From Baffinella frigidus (Eukaryota > Cryptophyceae > Cryptomonadales > Baffinellaceae): 14,880 nucleotides of DNA. How positions within the stretch are numbered: position 1 is the stretch's first letter; each line of letters opens with the position of its first letter. The stretch lies in contig MU647973.1 in assembly GCA_026770585.1 (NCBI GenBank), positions 1-14,880 on the forward strand, in the 5' to 3' direction. Below, in pieces: positions 6,767-13,760 of the stretch. The position numbers were made by a program, and so were the translations under genes. Under the pieces are notes generated by a model, which saw only the letters and a list, made by a program, of their open reading frames with translations, did not search any database and had not been told where the DNA came from.

Positions 6767-7108
6767 CCTCTGCCGTTTAGAGTTCAGGGTTTATCTTCGC
6801 ATACGTTGTATACTTGGTGATATACGACTCTGGGTAGGTCCCTCGAGATGATCTTCTCTCTCGTGTGACCTCCCCGGGAGAGTAAACAATCTCACCCCCG
6901 GGGGTGTGATTGTAGAGGATTTGTATGTGAATCGGTCACGTTGCGTACGGATTTCCGTACTTCTCTGCACCCTAAACCCTCAACCGTAACCCTAGTGCCA
7001 CCCTCGAAAGCGTTCTATTCGCCTCGTTTGGACACGCACCGCCCTAGCGTTAGGGTCTCAGGGGAAGGCGTTGGCTGCCTCGAGGTGCATCTAGGTACCC
7101 CTGGAGGT
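6767..7108. other. No gene recognised; palindrome and fragmentary repeats
   Basis: A near-perfect 26-bp palindrome, CAATCTCACCCCC / GGGGGTGTGATTG, lies at 6887-6912 with one mismatched pair. A short CCCTAAACCCT patch is at 6968-6995. A fragment of the family E arm (GGACACGCACCGCCCTAG) is at about 7031-7050. Confidence 0.6.
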
Positions 7109-7232
7109 GCAGAGGGGTAACTTGCAAACGCGGACACGCGCCGCCCTAGGGTTCTACGGTATAATGCCTATTCCTAGGAACATACGACCACCCTAGGGGC
7201 GATGCGTGTTCTTATACGCAAGTACCGCCCGC
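7109..7232. mobile_element. Family E inverted-repeat element, copy 1
   Basis: The left arm GCAGAGGGGTAACTTGCAAA with GGACACGCGCCGCCCTAGG pairs imperfectly with the right arm CCTAGGGGCGATGCGTGTTC and its continuation to 7232. The centre is TTCTACGGTATAATGCC. The same arms flank a second copy at 9578-9822 that carries an insertion. It is non-coding. Confidence 0.65.
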
Positions 7233-7292
7233 AGTGTATAAAATCACCCCTGTGTCACAGAGGTGAGGTGAACCCTAAATCCTTAACACTAT

Positions 7293-8005
7293 GGGGTGGG
7301 CTGCGCAGAACGGCGGGGCGCACTCGGGAATAGCGATAGGCGTGCACGCTCTGCATGTGGGGGGTTTTACAACCCCCTTTATCCTAGGCTGATACGCTGC
7401 TAGTAAGTTTGTAGGTTTGAATTGGACACCCTGTGTGACAGGGTCCTAGGAGGCTGCGTTTTCTTTCCCTAAACCCTAATCCCTCATCCTTAGGGGGTGG
7501 GCTGCGCAGAACGGAGGGGCGCTCTCGGGGGTAGCGGCGGGCAGCAACCCTAACCCCTAATACCCGAGGCCCTAACCCCTAGTGTACGAATACACCATGT
7601 TATGTACAAATACGCCACGCACAAGGCTGATACGTTAACGAACACGCGACACGTTACCAGCAGCAGCAAGATACCTTGCCCCTAATCCCTAATCATCTAA
7701 GGGGTGCGCGGCGCAGAACGGCGGGGCGCACTCGGGGGTAGCGCTAGGCGGCAACCTTACACCCTAATCCCGAGGCCCTAACCCCTGCACCCTAAACCCT
7801 AGGGTTTAGTGACAGGTGCTGTACAAATGCACCACATCCTAGGCTGCTACGCCGCTAGTAAGTGTGTACCCGCAAGTGTGTACGAACAAACTTACTAGAA
7901 AGATCCTTATTTTTAGTCAACGTGCACCCGCATTAGGTTTGATTCGGCACCCTGTGTGACAGGGGGTGGGCTGCGCAGAACGGCGGGGCGCACTCGGGGG
8001 TAGCG
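7293..8005 (+). repeat. Subtelomeric repeat, four diverged units of about 205 bp
   Basis: A 43-bp conserved block containing GGCTGCGCAGAACGG and CACTCGGGGGTAGCG occurs at 7293-7335, 7494-7536, 7701-7743 and 7963-8005, at spacings of 201, 207 and 262 bp. The linkers share CACCCTGTGTGACAGGG, CTAGTAAGT and CCTAATCCCTAATC-type telomere-like pieces, but are shuffled. No ORF is conserved between units, so this is a repeat rather than a gene family. Confidence 0.85.
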
Positions 8006-8151
8006 TCATCATCATCTGGAGGCAAGTCCGGAGGAGGCAAGGGCATCCAGGGTGAGTTCGGCGCCGGGATATACAACTGGTGATCGTCCGGTGGGCGCGG
8101 TCCAACATCGGATCGGCTCCTGGCCCCGGGGGCTATAGCATCGCCGCTGGG

Positions 8152-8278
8152 TACAGGGGTACCTCGCTCATAGGAAACCTCCCCCCCCCCTAGGGCCACC
8201 ATAGGGCCCTAGGCATGGGCCTACTATCATAGGGTCCTGGGGGGGGGGGCGGTTTCTAATGAGCGATGTACCCCTGTA
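8152..8278 (+). mobile_element. Family D palindromic element, copy 1
   Basis: 127 bp. The ends are TACAGGGGTACCTCGCTCAT and its reverse complement, followed inward by AGGAAACC / GGTTTCTAAT and a C-run opposite a G-run. The asymmetric core (ACCACCATAGGGCCCTAGGC) sets the plus orientation. There is some arm decay (GCGATGTA). TA is present at both ends. Confidence 0.92.
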
Positions 8279-8347
8279 GCCTAGGATAGGCCCGCCTCGG
8301 GAGAGCTCTTGGAGGTGGGCCTGTCCCAGGCTAGTCATCAGTGCATG

Positions 8348-8481
8348 TACAGGGGTACCTCGCTCATAAGAAAGCCCCCCCCCCCCTAGGACCACCATAG
8401 GGCCCTAGGCATAGGCCTACTGTAGGGTCTGAGTCAGGGTCCTAGGGGGAGCCAGTTTCTTATGAGCGAGGTACCCCTGTA
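8348..8481 (+). mobile_element. Family D element, copy 2
   Basis: 134 bp, with intact ends and TA at both ends. The core carries a short internal duplication around TAGGGTCTGAGTCAGGGTCC. Plus orientation by the core. Confidence 0.92.
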
Positions 8482-8602
8482 GACGTGGGCGGTGGCGCTA
8501 TCAAGGACTTCTTGAACCTGAGGCTGGGTGGATGATATCCAAGGGCTCCAAGAGCTCTCTGTGAGGACCTCGTCGATCTAACGGCCCGAGGCGGGCTCGT
8601 CC

Positions 8603-8725
8603 TACAGGGCTACCTGGCTCATAAGAAACCGCCCCCCCCCTAGGACCCTACAGTAGGCATATGCCTAGGGTCCTAGGGTGGTCCTAGGGGGGGTGGCGGT
8701 TTCTTATGAGCGAGGTACCCCTGTA
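8603..8725 (-). mobile_element. Family D element, copy 3
   Basis: 123 bp. The left arm has two changes (CAGGGCTACCTGG). The core CCTACAGTAGG (8647-8657) lies on the left side, so this copy is inverted relative to copies 1 and 2. TA at both ends. Confidence 0.92.
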
Positions 8726-9010
8726 GACTAAGTCATCGCACTCTTTCGAGGCGGGCCTGTCCCAGGCTAGGCCTCGCAACCTGTGGATCGGTTGGAGCCA
8801 ATGGCTCCAACGTCTGCTCCTTGATGTGATCCGGAAGGAAGCATGGTCTTTCTACGGAACAAGTTCCGGTGTCCGCCTATGTTGAGAGCTCGAAGAACCT
8901 AAAGGACCTAAAGGGGCTCCAACGTCTGCCGAGGCGGGCCTATCCCCGGTTAGTCCTGACAATCGAGGTGGGTGGTCCCTGGGGAGTGGCGTGTTGTTAT
9001 GATGCGCGAA

Positions 9011-9034
9011 GTACAGGGGTTGCTCGCGAATAAG
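9011..9034 (+). repeat. Isolated family E-like arm
   Basis: GTACAGGGGTTGCTCGCGAA then TAAG: this matches the outer end of the family E right arm (reverse complement at 9793-9822). It lies just left of family D copy 4, which may have inserted into this older element. Confidence 0.55.
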
Positions 9035-9040
9035 CTTCGC

Positions 9041-9172
9041 TGCAGGGGTACCTCGCTCATAAGAAACCGCCCCACCCTAGGACCCTACAGTAGGCCCATG
9101 CCTACATGTAGGGCCCTAGCTAGGGGGGTCCTAGGGGGGGGGGCGGTTTCTTATGAGCGAGGTACCCCTGTA
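9041..9172 (-). mobile_element. Family D element, copy 4
   Basis: 132 bp. The left end reads TGCAGGGGTACC (TG in place of TA); the right end keeps CCCCTGTA. The core is in the inverted orientation. Confidence 0.9.
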
Positions 9173-9256
9173 AGGGATAACGTGCGTGTATTACGGATCG
9201 AAACCAACATGGCCACCCTGTAATCCGTTCCGTGAAGGCCTTGTACGACTGGGACC

Positions 9257-9380
9257 TACAGGGGTACCTCGCTCATAAGCAAGCGCCTCCTAGGACCCTA
9301 CAGTAGGCCTATGCCCACATGTAGGGCCCTATGGGAGTCCTGGGGGGAGGGGCTTTCTGATGAGCGAGGTTACCCCTGTA
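9257..9380 (-). mobile_element. Family D element, copy 5
   Basis: 124 bp with TA at both ends. The most diverged inner arms of the cluster (AAGCAAGCGCCTCC against GGGGCTTTCTGATG), so probably one of the older copies. Inverted core. Confidence 0.9.
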
Positions 9381-9459
9381 AACGCTGAGGTTGCTAGCCG
9401 TGAGCCCCTGACCACACGCACCAGGTCGCGACCCGCGCGATGAAGCCGTCTCTCTGCGC

Positions 9460-9580
9460 TACAGGGGTACCTCGCTCATAAGAAACCGCCCCCCCCCCCA
9501 GGACCACCATAGGGCAGAGGCATAGGCCTACTGTAGGGTCCTCGGGGGAGGCAGTTTCTTATGAGCGAGGTACCCCTGCA
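9460..9580 (+). mobile_element. Family D element, copy 6
   Basis: 121 bp. The left end is TACAGGGG and the right end CCCCTGCA. The right end merges with the start of the family E copy (GCAGAGGGG), so the exact boundary is shared. Confidence 0.9.
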
Positions 9581-9822
9581 GAGGGGTTAAATGTACTCGA
9601 ATTGAAGGACACGCACCGCCCTACAGGGGTACCTCGCTCATAAGAAACCGCCCCCCCCCTAGGACCACCATATGGCCCTACGCATGGTCCTACTGTAGGG
9701 TCCTAGGGGGGGGCGGTTTCTTGTGAGCGAGGTACCCCTGTAGGGCCCTACAGTAGGGCTAGTCCTAGCAATCGGACCACCCGAGGGGCGGTGCGTGTCC
9801 TTATTTGCGAGTAACCCCTGTA
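9578..9822. mobile_element. Family E element, copy 2, interrupted by family D copy 7
   Basis: Left arm at 9578-9621 (GCAGAGGGGTTAAA ... GGACACGCACCGCCC). Right arm at about 9782-9822 (GGGGCGGTGCGTGTCC ... GTAACCCCTGTA). Removing 9622-9740 leaves CCGCCCTAGGG, the same junction as in family E copy 1 at about 7141-7151. That comparison shows a TA target duplication for family D. Confidence 0.75.
9622..9742 (+). mobile_element. Family D element, copy 7 (nested)
   Basis: 121 bp with near-identical arms. Inserted at a TA inside family E copy 2. Plus-oriented core. Confidence 0.93.
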
Positions 9823-9863
9823 CACTCAACAGAGTCCTTGTTTACTACCGAGACGGCCGCCAT

Positions 9864-9973
9864 GTACAGGGGTACCTCGCTCATAAGAAACCGCATCCGC
9901 CTAGGACCCTACAGTAGGCTATCCGTAGGGTCCTAGGGGGTGGGCGTTTTCTTATGAGCGAGGTACCCCTGTA
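9864..9973 (-). mobile_element. Family D element, copy 8
   Basis: 110 bp, the shortest copy: the core is reduced to CCTACAGTAGGCTATCCGTA. The arms are intact and TA is at both ends. Inverted core. Confidence 0.92.
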
Positions 9974-10363
9974 TGCACCACCACCAAGGCTGTCAGCCGC
10001 ACCGCGCTTGGGTGGTCCCTAGGCTCACGCATGCTGACTCGCACCCGGACTACTAAGCTCGCTGCATATCCCCTAGGGGACATGTAGTAGCTACCGACAA
10101 GAAGCCCTGCAGTTGCAGAGCATGTGCATGTATCCCTCAAGTGGCGAGTAGGCTCTTACGCCCTACCGTAGGACCCTAGGACCAGCCTAGGAACTCTTGG
10201 CGGTCAAGTTCCGCCTCGCCACTGAGGGATAACGGGCTCTCATCTTGCAAGGCAGGAGCGTGTCGCCTCTGGGTGGTCGTGCATGTGCGAGAAGTGTGCA
10301 CCATCTGAATCTGCTTCTTGTCCAGCCTCTTACGCGCCAGGGTTTGGCCTGTACTTTCTACTG

Positions 10364-10501
10364 TACAGGGCTACCTCGCTCACAAGAAACCACCCCCACA
10401 AGAAACCGCCCCACCCCCTGGGACCACCATGGGGCCCTAGGCATTGTCCTTCTGTTTGGTCCTAGGGGAGTGCGGTTTCTTGTGAGCCAGGTACCCATGT
10501 A
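10364..10501 (+). mobile_element. Family D element, copy 9
   Basis: 138 bp. The left arm contains an internal duplication (CACAAGAAACC occurs twice), and there are several end changes (CAGGGCTACC, GTACCCATG). The most degenerate core (TTCTGTTTGG). TA at both ends. Confidence 0.9.
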
Positions 10502-11216
10502 CCCTGTACAGACCGCTAGCGAAGCCATGTACGCAGGGAACCATGTACGCAGGGAGGCGTGAGAGACATGCGACGCCAGCACCGGTACATGCCCAGCAAG
10601 CCGCGCCTGCTGTTGGCCAGGCGCGTCCAACCGCACGACCAACCGCACGACAGTTCGCTCGCCTCCGGACGCGCGTATCGGCCGTCAAGGGGAACGCCCG
10701 CACGGGGGAAGAGGCGTGTGCGCTATGCCGCGGGTGCGCAACTTGCGCGTCGCCAGAGGATAGCTAGCAACGCAGGGTCCAGCCCCTGCAGAACCCTCCC
10801 AGCCCCCGGCGCAACCCTTCCGCAGCGAACAGCCACGCAGGGGTCAGCAGGGGTGACGCGACGTCGGTTTGACAGTGTCTGTCAGGGTCGAGGGGCACGA
10901 GGGGCAGGGCGATGACAGGGGGGAGGCGGGGAGGGATGAAGGCAGCTCGGTACCGTTCATGACTTTATCAACAGCATGCTCAAAGCTCCATCCGTGGTGC
11001 ATTTCTCACCACGTGGCAGCTGCCCTCTCCACTTGGGTGCACAAGCTCTCAAGCCAATAAGAATAGCATGTCGCGGCGCAGGCCCCGCAGGCCCCGCATC
11101 ACCGCTTCCCCCCCGGTGTCAATCGTCGAGTGGCTGCCCCACCCATGCGCGCCACGACCCACGCGCGCTCCCTCCCCAGGGACAGCCAACCTCAGATCTC
11201 ACGACTTGCAGCGAGC
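10502..11216. other. No gene recognised; small tandem repeats
   Basis: CCATGTACGCAGGGA occurs twice in tandem at about 10525-10554, and ACCGCACGACCA-type units repeat at 10629-10652. Open frames here start at non-ATG codons or lack codon-use support. The right end is the downstream flank of the minus-strand gene at 11217. Confidence 0.5.
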
Positions 11217-11534
11217 TTAGTAGTCCGGGTGCGAGTCCGACCCGCCGTTGAGGTCGTTGTTGAGCTGGCCGAGCCACCTGGAGCGCGCGGTGTACTCCTT
11301 GGCGAGCGAGCGCGAGCTCGGCATCTTCCAGAGGGTGGTGGTCGCCTGAACGGAGGGATCGGTTCAGAGAAGAGATGGATCCGAGGCACAGGGTCGGGTC
11401 CCAATGGGGAATGTTCTGCATGGGGGGAATCGAGTGGTGTGCACGGAGGCGCTCGCTACGTGGCTCGGTGTGCGGCAAGAGGCGGAGGGAGGGGGCGGGG
11501 GGTGAGCAGCGACTCGCACCTGAACGGAGAACAT
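11217..11534 (-). CDS. Small two-exon gene, 47 residues, family not recognised
   Basis: Exon 1 is 11520-11534 (MFSVQ) and exon 2 is 11217-11345 (42 codons plus TAA). The intron, 11346-11519 (174 nt), begins GTGCGAG and ends CCGTTCAG, and splices in phase 0. All 42 sense codons of exon 2 end in G or C, which is the strongest coding signal in the window. The product reads ATTTLWKMPSSRSL, then KEYTARSRWLGQLNNDLN and GGSDSHPDY. It is basic in the middle, without a membrane segment or signal peptide. The frame of exon 1 stays open further upstream and a CTTTTTCAG acceptor lies at about 11583-11591, so exon 1 could instead be internal and the protein longer. Codons upstream of the ATG are not G/C-ending, which favours a 5' UTR there. 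Flanks contain no related gene. No function can be assigned. Confidence 0.6.
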
Positions 11535-11809
11535 TTCGGTATTCTGGCTCTTCGCGAATCGAGGACTTTTATGAGCTATGCCGACCCTGAAAAAGTGTTT
11601 CAACGACCCGAAATCGGGGGGGTCCTGGGGTGGTCCCAGGATCCTTTGCTTAAATTTGGACCCTTTCCGATTTCAATAACCATTTTATCGGGATTAGGTT
11701 ACTTTGCTGACATTTGACGTCGGCTCCACTTTTGACAGATAACACCCCCTTTTTGAACGGGTAAAAAAACGATCTCACAGACATCTCACACAGAAATCGT
11801 GATTTCCAG

Positions 11810-11999
11810 ACCAACGGCGAGGCGAGGCGGCGGGTCTTCTTGTTTGTAGGTGAGGTCAAGGGGATCTCCAGGTGAGCCAGCTCGAGTGGTCGACTGCTCG
11901 CATACCCTTGCGTCCAGGTCCGGCGTGGGGCAGCTCGTCGCAGCGTGGCGCGGAAGATGCTTCTATAGCCTCGCTTTGACCATAATGGGCGAGCGATGA
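11810..11999 (+). CDS. Possible exon pair (weak)
   Basis: The plus strand offers an exon at 11810-11871 (acceptor GATTTCCAG, donor CTCCAG|GTGAGC) and a second from 11918 to a TGA at 11997-11999, separated by a 46-nt intron that ends TTGCGTCCAG. The joined frame is open: the first exon reads TNGEARRRVFLFVGEVKGIS and the second begins SGVGQLVAAW. Codon ends are only moderately G/C. The minus strand is also open across this region, so the strand is not certain. No start exon found, no family recognised. Confidence 0.2.
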
Positions 12000-12233
12000 T
12001 GGTGTGGTGAGGGCGCCCTGGTGGTGGGGTGGGCGGGAAGCGCAGCTCTTCGCGGCGCGGACACGGCTGGGCTCTGGTGGAGACTCTCGGCGAGAGGGCG
12101 GCGGGGCAATCAACGGCCGCCTGGCACAACCAGCAACCGCTGCAACCGGGAGCAAGCAGGACCGACGGCACAAAAGACGCGAGGAGAGTGAGTGAAAGAC
12201 AGCGAGAGAGAGAGTGGAGCGGCCTGGTCCAAG

Positions 12234-12332
12234 ATGGGGAGAGGGGTAACGGAACTGGGAGAGGAGGAGGACGAGCTGAAGCCCTTCACCGAGCGGCTCG
12301 ACACCGATGTAAACCGAAGCCCCAAGTCCTAA
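12234..12332 (+). CDS. Short acidic ORF or first exon
   Basis: A 32-codon ORF with a good start context (CCAAGATGGGG). Residues 7-25 (ELGEEEDELKPFTERLDTD) come from codons ending almost only in G or C. A possible donor, GAT|GTAAAC, lies at 12308/12309, after which the frame runs into VNRSPKS and a stop just before the telomere-like array. It could be the first exon of a gene whose remainder is missing or displaced by the array. The minus strand gives a Ser-rich frame that is also open. No family recognised. Confidence 0.3.
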   Translation: MGRGVTELGEEEDELKPFTERLDTDVNRSPKS

Positions 12333-12667
12333 ACTCTGAACCCTAAACCAGAAGCTCTAAACCATTCCACGCATAGACGGCGCTTCCACCTGAACCATAA
12401 ACCCTGACGCTAAACCATAAACCACAGCCCTCAACCTTAAACCCTAAACCCTAAACCCTAGACCCTAAACCCTAAACCCTAACCCCTAAACCCTAACACC
12501 TAAACCCTACACCCTCAACCATAAACCACAGCCCTAAACCTTAAACCCTAAACCCTAAACCCTAAACCCTAAACCCTAAACCCTAAACCCTAAACCCTAT
12601 ACCCTAAACCCTAAACCCTAAAACCTGAACCCCAAACCCTAAACCCTATACCCTAAACCCTAAACCC
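12318..12667 (-). repeat. Long CCCTAAA telomere-type array
   Basis: Degenerate at the left (CCTAAACTCTGAACC, CATAAACCACAGCCC twice), then largely canonical CCCTAAA from about 12435 to 12667. ACCATAAACCACAGCCCT occurs at 12415 and 12519, so part of the array was duplicated with its variants. C-rich strand on plus. Confidence 0.95.
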
Positions 12668-12970
12668 TACCACCAGCAACCACTAGCGGCTTTTATGGGG
12701 TGTCCGGAGCGGGTTATGAGCTTCTACATGTAAAAAGTAATACTATTGTAAATATTCGTGATATGCGATGGACACATGTATAGAAAGACGTTTATCCTTT
12801 TAATTGGGTCCGTGATGAAAAATATCTGTGGAAATGTTTCAAAAAATACATGTCGCGTCCGTCAAGGTACTGGGATCATTTTAGCGAGATTCAAGGAGAT
12901 TTCCTTGATTCAGGTGAAAATTACTACACAGTCAGATCCTGATCAAAGCCGCTAGTGGTTGCTGGTGGTA
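12668..12970. mobile_element. 303-bp TA-flanked inverted-repeat element inside telomere-like repeats
   Basis: Perfect 26-bp mirror termini including the flanking TA. Excluding TA they are 24 bp, starting CCACCAGCAACCACTAGCGG (12670-12693 and 12945-12968). The interior is AT-rich, unlike its surroundings, and shows no transposase motif in its 65-codon plus frame (12758-12955). TA flanks and short inverted repeats are the pattern of a Tc1/mariner-derived non-autonomous element. CCCTAAA repeats lie on the left and CCCTACA repeats on the right. Confidence 0.85.
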
Positions 12971-13044
12971 CACCCTACACCCTACACCCTACACCCTACA
13001 CCCTACACCTACACCCTACACCCTACACCCTACACCCTACACCT
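12971..13044 (-). repeat. CCCTACA array
   Basis: About ten CCCTACA units, with one shortened unit (CCTACA). This is a different heptamer from the CCCTAAA array on the other side of the element. Confidence 0.93.
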
Positions 13045-13183
13045 TGATCCCTGAACCCCAGACCCTTAACCCTCAACCCCAAACACCAAACCCCAAACCC
13101 CAAACCCCAAACTTTACCTACCCCCTCACCCCCAAACCCTAACCCCCAAAACCTACTCCCCAAACCCCGACCCTAAACTCCAC
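13045..13183 (-). repeat. Degenerate CCCCAAA array
   Basis: CCCTGAA, CCCCAAA, CCCTCAA and similar variants. Confidence 0.85.
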
Positions 13184-13230
13184 CCAAGGTGTACATGCGG
13201 CGGCTGCTCGCTTCCAAACAGGACGGCTAA
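13184..13230 (+). pseudogene. Partial exon copy a, embedded in telomere-like repeats
   Basis: CCAAGGTGTACATGCGGCGG continuing CTGCTCGC, CAAACAGGAC: this matches the first half of the 13676-13760 exon (VYMRRLLASKQD) with few changes, then reaches GGCTAA and telomere-like repeat. The acceptor CAG is AAG here, so it is probably non-functional. Confidence 0.65.
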
Positions 13231-13335
13231 TCCCTAACCCCTAAACCCTAAGCCCCAACCCCAACCCCAACCCCAACCCTTAACCCCTACCCCCAACCCC
13301 CCTAACCCTCAAACCCAAACCTCTAAACCCGAAGC
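13231..13335 (-). repeat. Degenerate CCCTAAA / CCCCAA array
   Basis: CCCTAACCCC, (CCCCAA)n and CCCTAAG variants. Confidence 0.85.
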
Positions 13336-13390
13336 CATTTTTGGCATCGGTAGGCTCAACAACCCTTAACAAATACATCATATTCAAAGG

Positions 13391-13541
13391 GAAACGACCC
13401 GAAATTAGGGTAGTTTAGCCTACGGATCTCCTAGGACCAGGCCTACCGTAGGAGGTATGCCTCCTAGGACCAGGTCATAGGAGCCCCTCTTCCTACGGTA
13501 GGGAACCCGTAGGCTAAACTACCCTAATTTCGGGTCGTTTC
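13391..13541. mobile_element. Family A inverted-repeat element, copy 2
   Basis: Perfect 35-bp arms (GAAACGACCCGAAATTAGGG first). The core has CCTAGGACCAGG, CCTACCGTAGG (about 13442) and CCTACGGTAGG (about 13492). The arms are identical to the 378-526 copy; the core differs in its middle. Confidence 0.9.
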
Positions 13542-13558
13542 TCGATTAATATGTATGA

Positions 13559-13605
13559 ACCAAGGTGTACATGCGGCGGCTGCTGGCCTCCAAACAGGAC
13601 ACCTA
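13559..13605 (+). pseudogene. Partial exon copy b
   Basis: A second partial copy of the exon's first half: ACCAAGGTGTACATGCGGCG, then CTGCTGGCCTCCAAACAGGAC, ending ACCTAA. Telomere-like variants follow (to about 13660) and separate it from the full exon. Confidence 0.65.
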
Positions 13606-13675
13606 ATCCGAAGCCCTAAGCCCCAACCCCTAAACCCAAACCCTAAGCCCTAATCACGAAATCCTGCATCCTCAG

Positions 13676-13760
13676 GTGTACATGCGGCGGCTGCTGGCCT
13701 CGAAACAGGACGGTGACGACAAGCCGAAAAAGAGGCGCCCGGCAGTTGCTGTCATCCCAG
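13676..13760 (+). CDS. Full-length exon heading a tandem exon-like array
   Basis: 85 nt between an acceptor (CATCCTCAG) and AG|GTTTCG. It encodes VYMRRLLASKQ, then DGDD, then KPKKRRPAVAVIP, ending in phase 1. PKKRRP fits a monopartite nuclear-localisation pattern, though basic linkers of other kinds look the same. Most codons end in G or C. The first half is repeated upstream (13184, 13559) and the second half downstream seven times. No start or stop exon is identified, so the gene is partial and its function unknown. Confidence 0.5.

Larger units (their letters stand above)
8281..8953. repeat. Interspersed GAGGCGGGCCTRTCCCAGG motif (family F)
   Basis: Five occurrences between the family D copies: inverted at 8281-8300, direct at 8312-8333, 8588-8605 (shortened), 8748-8770 and 8931-8953. 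The 8281 and 8588 occurrences, with GAGAGCTCTTGGA / TCCAAGAGCTCTC inside, look like arms of an older element into which family D copy 2 was inserted. A further local repeat, GGCTCCAACGTCTGC, is at about 8808 and 8914. Confidence 0.5.

Noticed and set aside
8006-8051. Exon-like segment (SSSGGKSGGGKGIQ) with a G|GTGAGT donor
   Set aside because: The donor is good but the stretch is short, follows a repeat block, has weak codon bias and no acceptor or partner exon.
8152-10501. CRISPR-like array of repeats with unique spacers
   Set aside because: The repeats are 110-138 bp palindromes in both orientations, spacers run from 41 to 390 bp, one copy is nested in another element, and the setting is eukaryotic with TA-flanked insertions.
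10245-10915. Several overlapping ORFs of 60-118 codons
   Set aside because: They overlap family D copy 9 or start at non-ATG codons, and are open in several frames because the region is GC-rich.
11650-12171. 173-codon minus ORF
   Set aside because: It starts at a non-ATG-like position, with mixed codon use and poorly G/C-ending codons in its second half. Parts may be a 5' region of the 11217 gene, but no exon can be fixed.
12758-12955. 65-codon ORF inside the 303-bp element
   Set aside because: Too short for a transposase, no DDE/D or helix-turn-helix pattern visible, AT-rich chance frame likely.
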